Under the pieces are notes generated by a model. It did no database searches and was not told where the DNA came from. It saw only the letters and a program-made list of their open reading frames with translations. Positions 62,106 to 64,000 of a DNA stretch of 64,000 bases are shown piece after piece. The stretch's first letter is position 1, and each line of letters begins with the position of its first letter. Made by a program: the position numbers and the translations under genes. The stretch is from Gemmatimonadota bacterium. GTDB taxonomy: Bacteria > Gemmatimonadota > Gemmatimonadetes > Palauibacterales > Palauibacteraceae. The DNA lies in assembly GCA_022820995.1 (NCBI GenBank), contig JAJEEM010000016.1, forward strand, positions 1 through 64,000, written 5' to 3'.

Positions 62106-64000
62106 TTGAGCGACAACTCGGGTAACGGCGCAGGCTTCGATTTCGAGATCACGCTCGACGGCGCGAAGGTGGGCGTCCGTCGCGGCGAGAGCCTATACGA
62201 AGTCTCCGAGCGGCACCGCAAGGAGATCCCGACGCTCTGCTATGATGCGCGCCTGGAAGCCTTCGGCGCCTGCCGGCTCTGCATCGTCGAACTCGATGGC
62301 GCCCGCAATCCCGTCGCCTCCTGCACCATGCGGGCGGAGCCGGGAATGCGGATCACGACCCGCTCGGCACGGCTCGACATGCACCGCCGGGTGCTCATGG
62401 AGATGCTCGCCTCCGAGAACCGGGACACGGACGTCGATCCGCTCTCCGGATACGCCTCTCAGGAGATGGCGGTCCTGCTCGACCGCTACGACGCCCGGAC
62501 GGGCCGCTTCGCCGGGGCCAGATCCGGCCGCAGCCGGCCGGACGACGACAACCCCTTCATCCTCCGCGACTACGACAACTGCATCTCCTGCTATCGCTGC
62601 GTGCGGGTCTGCGCCGAACAGGAGGGCGACTACGCGATCTCGGTCATGAACCGCGGGTTCGAGACGCAGATCACGACCGAGTTCGAGGGCCTGCTCGGGG
62701 ACTCCGCCTGCACGTTCTGCGGGCAGTGCATACAGACCTGCCCGACGGGGGCTCTCGCGGACATCAAGGCGCTCGCGAACGCGGACGTGCCGGGGGAGAC
62801 CGAGAAGACGCGTACCGTGTGTCCCTACTGCGGCGTCGGGTGTTCCGTCGACCTGATGTCACGGGGCGACAAGCTGATCGGCGTCCAGCCGGCCATGGAC
62901 GGGCCCGCCAACGAGGGCGCACTCTGCGTCAAGGGACAATTCGCGTTCGACTTCGTGCAGCACCCCGACCGGCTCGCCTATCCGATGGTGCGGGGCGAGG
63001 ACGGCGAACTCCACGAAACCGACTGGGACACGGCCCTCGACCGCGCGGCGGCGGGCTTCACGGCGGCGGTGGAGAATCACGGCAGGCATTCCGTGTACGG
63101 CGTCGCCTCCGGACGTGCGCCGCACGAAGCGGCCTACATGATGCAGCGCTTCATCCGGGGCGCGTTCGGTACGAACCAGATCGACAACTGCAGCCGTGCT
63201 TGACACGCCCCCACGGTCGCCGGTCTGGCGGCCTCAATCGGACGGGGCGCGATGTCGAATCCGCTCGAGGACATGGAAAAGCCCGATGTGATCTTCTGCA
63301 TCGGGACCAACATGACCGAGTGCCATCCCGTCGCGGCCACCCGCATCAAGCGCGCGGTGGCGCGGGGCGCCAAGCTCATCGTCGCCGATCCGAGGCGGAT
63401 CGCGCTGGCCGAGATGGCCGACATCTACCTGCCGCTGAGGGTGGGATCCGACGTCGCGCTCCTGCTCGGCATGGCCCACGTGATCGCACGCGAGGGACTG
63501 CTGGACGACGACTTCGTGGCCGCCCGCACGACGGAGGGCCGGGACTTCATGGAGCACGTCCTGGAATACCCCCCGGAATGGGCCGAGTCCATCACCGGAG
63601 TGGACGCGAAGCTGATCGCGGAGGCGGCGCGCTGGTATGCGAAGGCCGAACGCGGAGCCATCTACTACACGCTCGGGATCACGGAGCACATCTGCGGCGT
63701 GGACAACGTGCAGAGCCTCTGCAATCTCGCCCTCATGACCGGCAACGTCGGCCGCGAGGGAACGGGGATCAATCCGATGCGCGGCCAGAACAACATCCAG
63801 GGCGCGGGCGACTGCGGGGCGCTGCCGAACAACTATCCCGGCTTCCAGGACGTGCTCGACCCGGCGCACCAGGCGAAGTTCGCCGAGGCGTACGGCCGGG
63901 AAGTGGATCTCGAACTGGGGCCCACGAAGGTCACTGCACTCGACATGTGCGGCGACCGGATCCGCGCCATGATCATCAACGGCGAGAACACCGTCGTCAC
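62106..64000 (+). CDS. fdhA: Formate dehydrogenase alpha subunit, selenocysteine-containing (partial)
   Basis: The first 631 codons of a molybdenum formate dehydrogenase; it runs past the window end. TTG 62106 has GGAGG five bases upstream. An N-terminal [2Fe-2S] domain (Cys45, 56, 59, 73) is followed by two [4Fe-4S] sets (DNCISCYRC, CTFCGQCIQTC), then the catalytic part starting CPYCGVGC (Cys239). The in-frame TGA at 63201-63203 is residue 366 in NCSRA-Sec-HAPTVAGL, exactly the position of the molybdenum-ligand selenocysteine. After it, the frame continues with normal FDH sequence (IFCIGTNMTECHPV, RGQNNIQGAGDCGALP). It oxidises formate to CO2 and, with the NuoEF-like subunit, reduces NAD+. 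Confidence 0.94.
63215..63233 (+). promoter_or_regulatory. SECIS element of fdhA
   Basis: A seven-base stem (63215-63221 with 63227-63233, one G-U pair) with loop GGTCT. The loop is identical to that of E. coli fdhF and lies 18 bases after the TGA, the same distance as there. Confidence 0.88.

Noticed and set aside
62106-63203. A truncated formate dehydrogenase ending at TGA 63201
   Set aside because: The TGA is at the known selenocysteine position, a SECIS follows, and FDH sequence continues in frame.

Overview
The window is a high-GC (about 70%) Gram-negative chromosome segment with no rRNA, tRNA, CRISPR array or insertion sequence that I can see. The gene families are typical of Gemmatimonadota: a DUF5916 outer-membrane protein, a TonB receptor with a carboxypeptidase-regulatory-like N-terminus, a secreted amidohydrolase, S9, M16 and M20 peptidases, a DUF3179 lipoprotein and many lipoproteins with a lipobox. 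A marine or host-associated Gemmatimonadota is my best guess. This is inferred from gene content, not from a marker gene.

Layout. 0.15-6.5 kb: secreted amidohydrolase, a chymotrypsin-like protease with a small look-alike of its N-terminal module, a sodium:solute symporter with its DUF3311 partner, and three small conserved proteins. 6.5-11.7 kb (minus): PQQ dehydrogenase-cytochrome c, TonB receptor, lipocalin-like lipoprotein and a DUF4342 protein. 11.8-17.2 kb (plus): TPR lipoprotein, DUF5916 barrel, small membrane protein and beta-propeller. 17.2-22.0 kb (minus): zinc-type alcohol dehydrogenase, GlpD, three small or lipoprotein genes.

22.1-30.0 kb (plus) is a tight SUF iron-sulfur operon: sufC-sufB-sufD-Rieske-sufS-sufU-rsgA-nudix-osmC. 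It is preceded by a good sigma-70-like promoter with a perfect Fur-like palindrome over the expected start site. The last gene is the most striking object here. It is an OsmC/Ohr-type peroxidase whose catalytic cysteine position is an in-frame TGA, followed at the right distance by a bacterial SECIS-like hairpin, so it is very probably a selenoprotein.

30.4-46.5 kb: two lipoproteins (one with HEFGH) of slightly different codon usage, M20 peptidases, a diaminopropionate ammonia-lyase-like enzyme, a glyoxalase-fold protein, an outer-membrane barrel, an N-terminal remnant of a sterol-reductase-like gene, an S9 dipeptidyl peptidase, an M16 peptidase and isocitrate dehydrogenase. 46.7-53.3 kb (minus) reads as one operon: serine palmitoyltransferase, GNAT-like acyltransferase (bacterial ceramide synthase type), NAD-epimerase (ceramide reductase type), PAP2 protein, ECF sigma factor, zinc-finger anti-sigma factor and PDZ protein. 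This links sphingolipid synthesis to envelope-stress signalling.

53.4-64 kb: a flavin disulfide oxidoreductase, a giant Ig/LRR/metallopeptidase lipoprotein, then a formate dehydrogenase locus (fdhD divergent from a NuoE-NuoF fusion and fdhA). fdhA contains an in-frame TGA at the canonical selenocysteine position with an E. coli fdhF-like SECIS hairpin, and runs off the window. The two independent Sec genes support each other: this organism should decode UGA as selenocysteine.
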